A DNA stretch of 32,540 bases from Bacteroidota bacterium. Lineage in GTDB: Bacteria; Bacteroidota; Bacteroidia; Bacteroidales; VadinHA17. The translations under genes were made by a program, and so were the position numbers. The notes under the pieces were generated by a model. The model did no database searches, was not told the DNA's origin, and saw only the letters and a program-made list of their open reading frames with translations. How positions within the stretch are numbered: the first letter of the stretch is position 1; every line of letters begins with the position of its first letter. Shown here piece after piece: positions 31,681-32,540 of the stretch. Location: NCBI GenBank assembly GCA_029564935.1, contig JAKQPD010000243.1:1-32540 (forward strand), in the 5' to 3' direction.

Positions 31681-32540
31681 ATGAAGAGAATTGTAAAAAT
31701 CATCTCATTTTCCCTTTCAGGACTCATTCTACTTATCCTGATCCTGTTGTTTACTGTTCCCGTAATATTTAAAGAAAAGATTAAAACCAAAGTCGAAGAG
31801 GTAATCAATGAATCATTAAATGCAAAAGTCGATTTCAGGAATTATAAGCTGAGCTTCTTCCGGAATTTCCCAAACCTTTCATTCGGACTTGATGGTTTAT
31901 CGGTTGTGGGAATCGGAAAATTCGAAAATGATACACTGGCAGCAGTTAATTCCTTCGATCTCGTTTTTAACCTGCCCAGCCTGTTTAAAAAATCGGGTTA
32001 TGAAGTAAGATCTGTCGTCGCTGATAAAGCCCTTGTTACTGCCAGGTACCTTAAGGACGGATCTTTTAACTGGGACGCAATTTCAAAAGATACTTCCTCT
32101 GTTGAAGCGTTGGAGGTTGATACAACTTCTTCAGCCATGAAGATATTATTGAAAAAAGTAGCTTTCACAAACAGCTCATTTGTATATAATGACGAGACTT
32201 CCGATATGAAAGCGATAATAAATGACCTGAACTTTGAACTTTCAGGCGATATGACAGGCAGTGAAACCGACCTTAAGATAAAGCTTAATTCCGGGGATGT
32301 GAACTTCATAATGGAAGGAATAAAATACCTCAACAGGGCAAAAGCCGACGGTGAGCTGGATCTCCTTGCAAACCTTGATACTTACAGGTTCACTTTCCGG
32401 GAGAATTACCTTACAATTAATGACCTTAAAATAGATTTTACCGGATGGGTCGAGATGCCGGAAGAAGATATTACAACTGATCTGCTTTTCAAATCAGACC
32501 AGACTTCTTTTAAAACATTGCTTTCACTTGTACCGGCAAT
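31681..32540 (+). CDS. AsmA-like inner-membrane-anchored protein, 5' part only
   Basis: The frame opens at ATG 31681 and stays open to the window edge (286 codons seen). The N-terminus has one membrane helix (about residues 5-30, ISFSLSGLILLILILLFTVPVIF). It is followed by FKEKIKTKVEEVINESLNAKVDFRNYKLSFFRNFPNLSFGLDGLSV, the typical opening of AsmA-family proteins. Those are anchored in the inner membrane with a long periplasmic part of repeating beta strands, thought to move phospholipids toward the outer membrane or affect its assembly. Later segments (VVADKALVTARYLKDGSFNWD, LNFELSGDMTGSETDLKIKLNSGDV) fit the same pattern. Family members are often 600-1000 residues, so more than half probably lies outside the window. 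Confidence 0.88.
   Translation, partial: MKRIVKIISFSLSGLILLILILLFTVPVIFKEKIKTKVEEVINESLNAKVDFRNYKLSFFRNFPNLSFGLDGLSVVGIGKFENDTLAAVNSFDLVFNLPSLFKKSGYEVRSVVADKALVTARYLKDGSFNWDAISKDTSSVEALEVDTTSSAMKILLKKVAFTNSSFVYNDETSDMKAIINDLNFELSGDMTGSETDLKIKLNSGDVNFIMEGIKYLNRAKADGELDLLANLDTYRFTFRENYLTINDLKIDFTGWVEMPEEDITTDLLFKSDQTSFKTLLSLVPA

Noticed and set aside
1-32540. CRISPR array, insertion sequence or prophage
   Set aside because: No regular repeat-spacer pattern, no transposase or integrase and no phage structural genes are present.

Overview
The window looks like a chromosomal stretch from a member of the Bacteroidota, probably a free-living or gut-type Bacteroidales/Marinilabiliales glycan degrader. 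The reasons are a SusC/SusD outer-membrane pair, many short lipoprotein signal peptides ending in a lipobox cysteine, a FISUMP-type lipoprotein, a DUF5009 membrane acyltransferase, a CE15 esterase, a sulfatase and a GH36 enzyme. Gene starts also generally lack Shine-Dalgarno sequences and have A-rich leaders. No sequence search was possible, so family calls rest on motifs read by eye.

Layout. (1) 1-7860, plus strand: the 3' end of an unknown protein, then a tight run of amino-sugar-like enzymes. These are a DegT-type PLP aminotransferase, an EamA transporter, a Gfo/Idh/MocA oxidoreductase, a PIG-L deacetylase, a divergent NagB-like isomerase and an IMPase-family phosphatase. A FISUMP lipoprotein closes the run. 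(2) 7861-8217: a large inverted repeat around a near-perfect central palindrome, between convergent genes. (3) 8218-21369, minus strand: a broken beta-helix lipoprotein gene, then a five-gene operon (zinc alcohol/polyol dehydrogenase, sugar-binding lipoprotein, RbsA-like ATPase, RbsC-like permease, mannitol/fructuronate-type dehydrogenase). Upstream of it lie SusC and SusD, a glycosidase-like gene fragment and a secreted M55 D-aminopeptidase. (4) 21370-21878: an intergenic region with palindromes and another copy of the repeat seen in (2). (5) 21879-29861, plus strand: DUF5009 acyltransferase, Ser-type sulfatase, GH36 enzyme flanked by dispersed repeats, CE15 glucuronoyl-esterase-like protein, and an exported protein resembling sugar isomerases. 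(6) 29862-32540: two related hairpin elements and a terminator, an unrecognised protein, a minus-strand tRNA-Arg(ACG) with its own terminator, an inverted pair of 9-bp tandem repeats, and the 5' part of an AsmA-like gene.

How the parts may work together. Region 5 would desulfate, de-esterify and cleave complex glycans outside the cytoplasm. SusCD would bring products across the outer membrane. The ABC importer plus two NAD(P)-type dehydrogenases would import and oxidise a sugar, polyol or uronate. Region 1 carries the enzyme set expected for making or breaking down an amino sugar or aminocyclitol: oxidation, transamination, N-deacetylation, sugar-phosphate isomerisation and dephosphorylation. 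No transcription factor gene is visible anywhere in the window. The least explained items are the amino-sugar-like cassette with its altered NagB-type active site, the twin hairpins near 29.9-30.1 kb, and the coincidence of both strand switches with copies of one repeat family.
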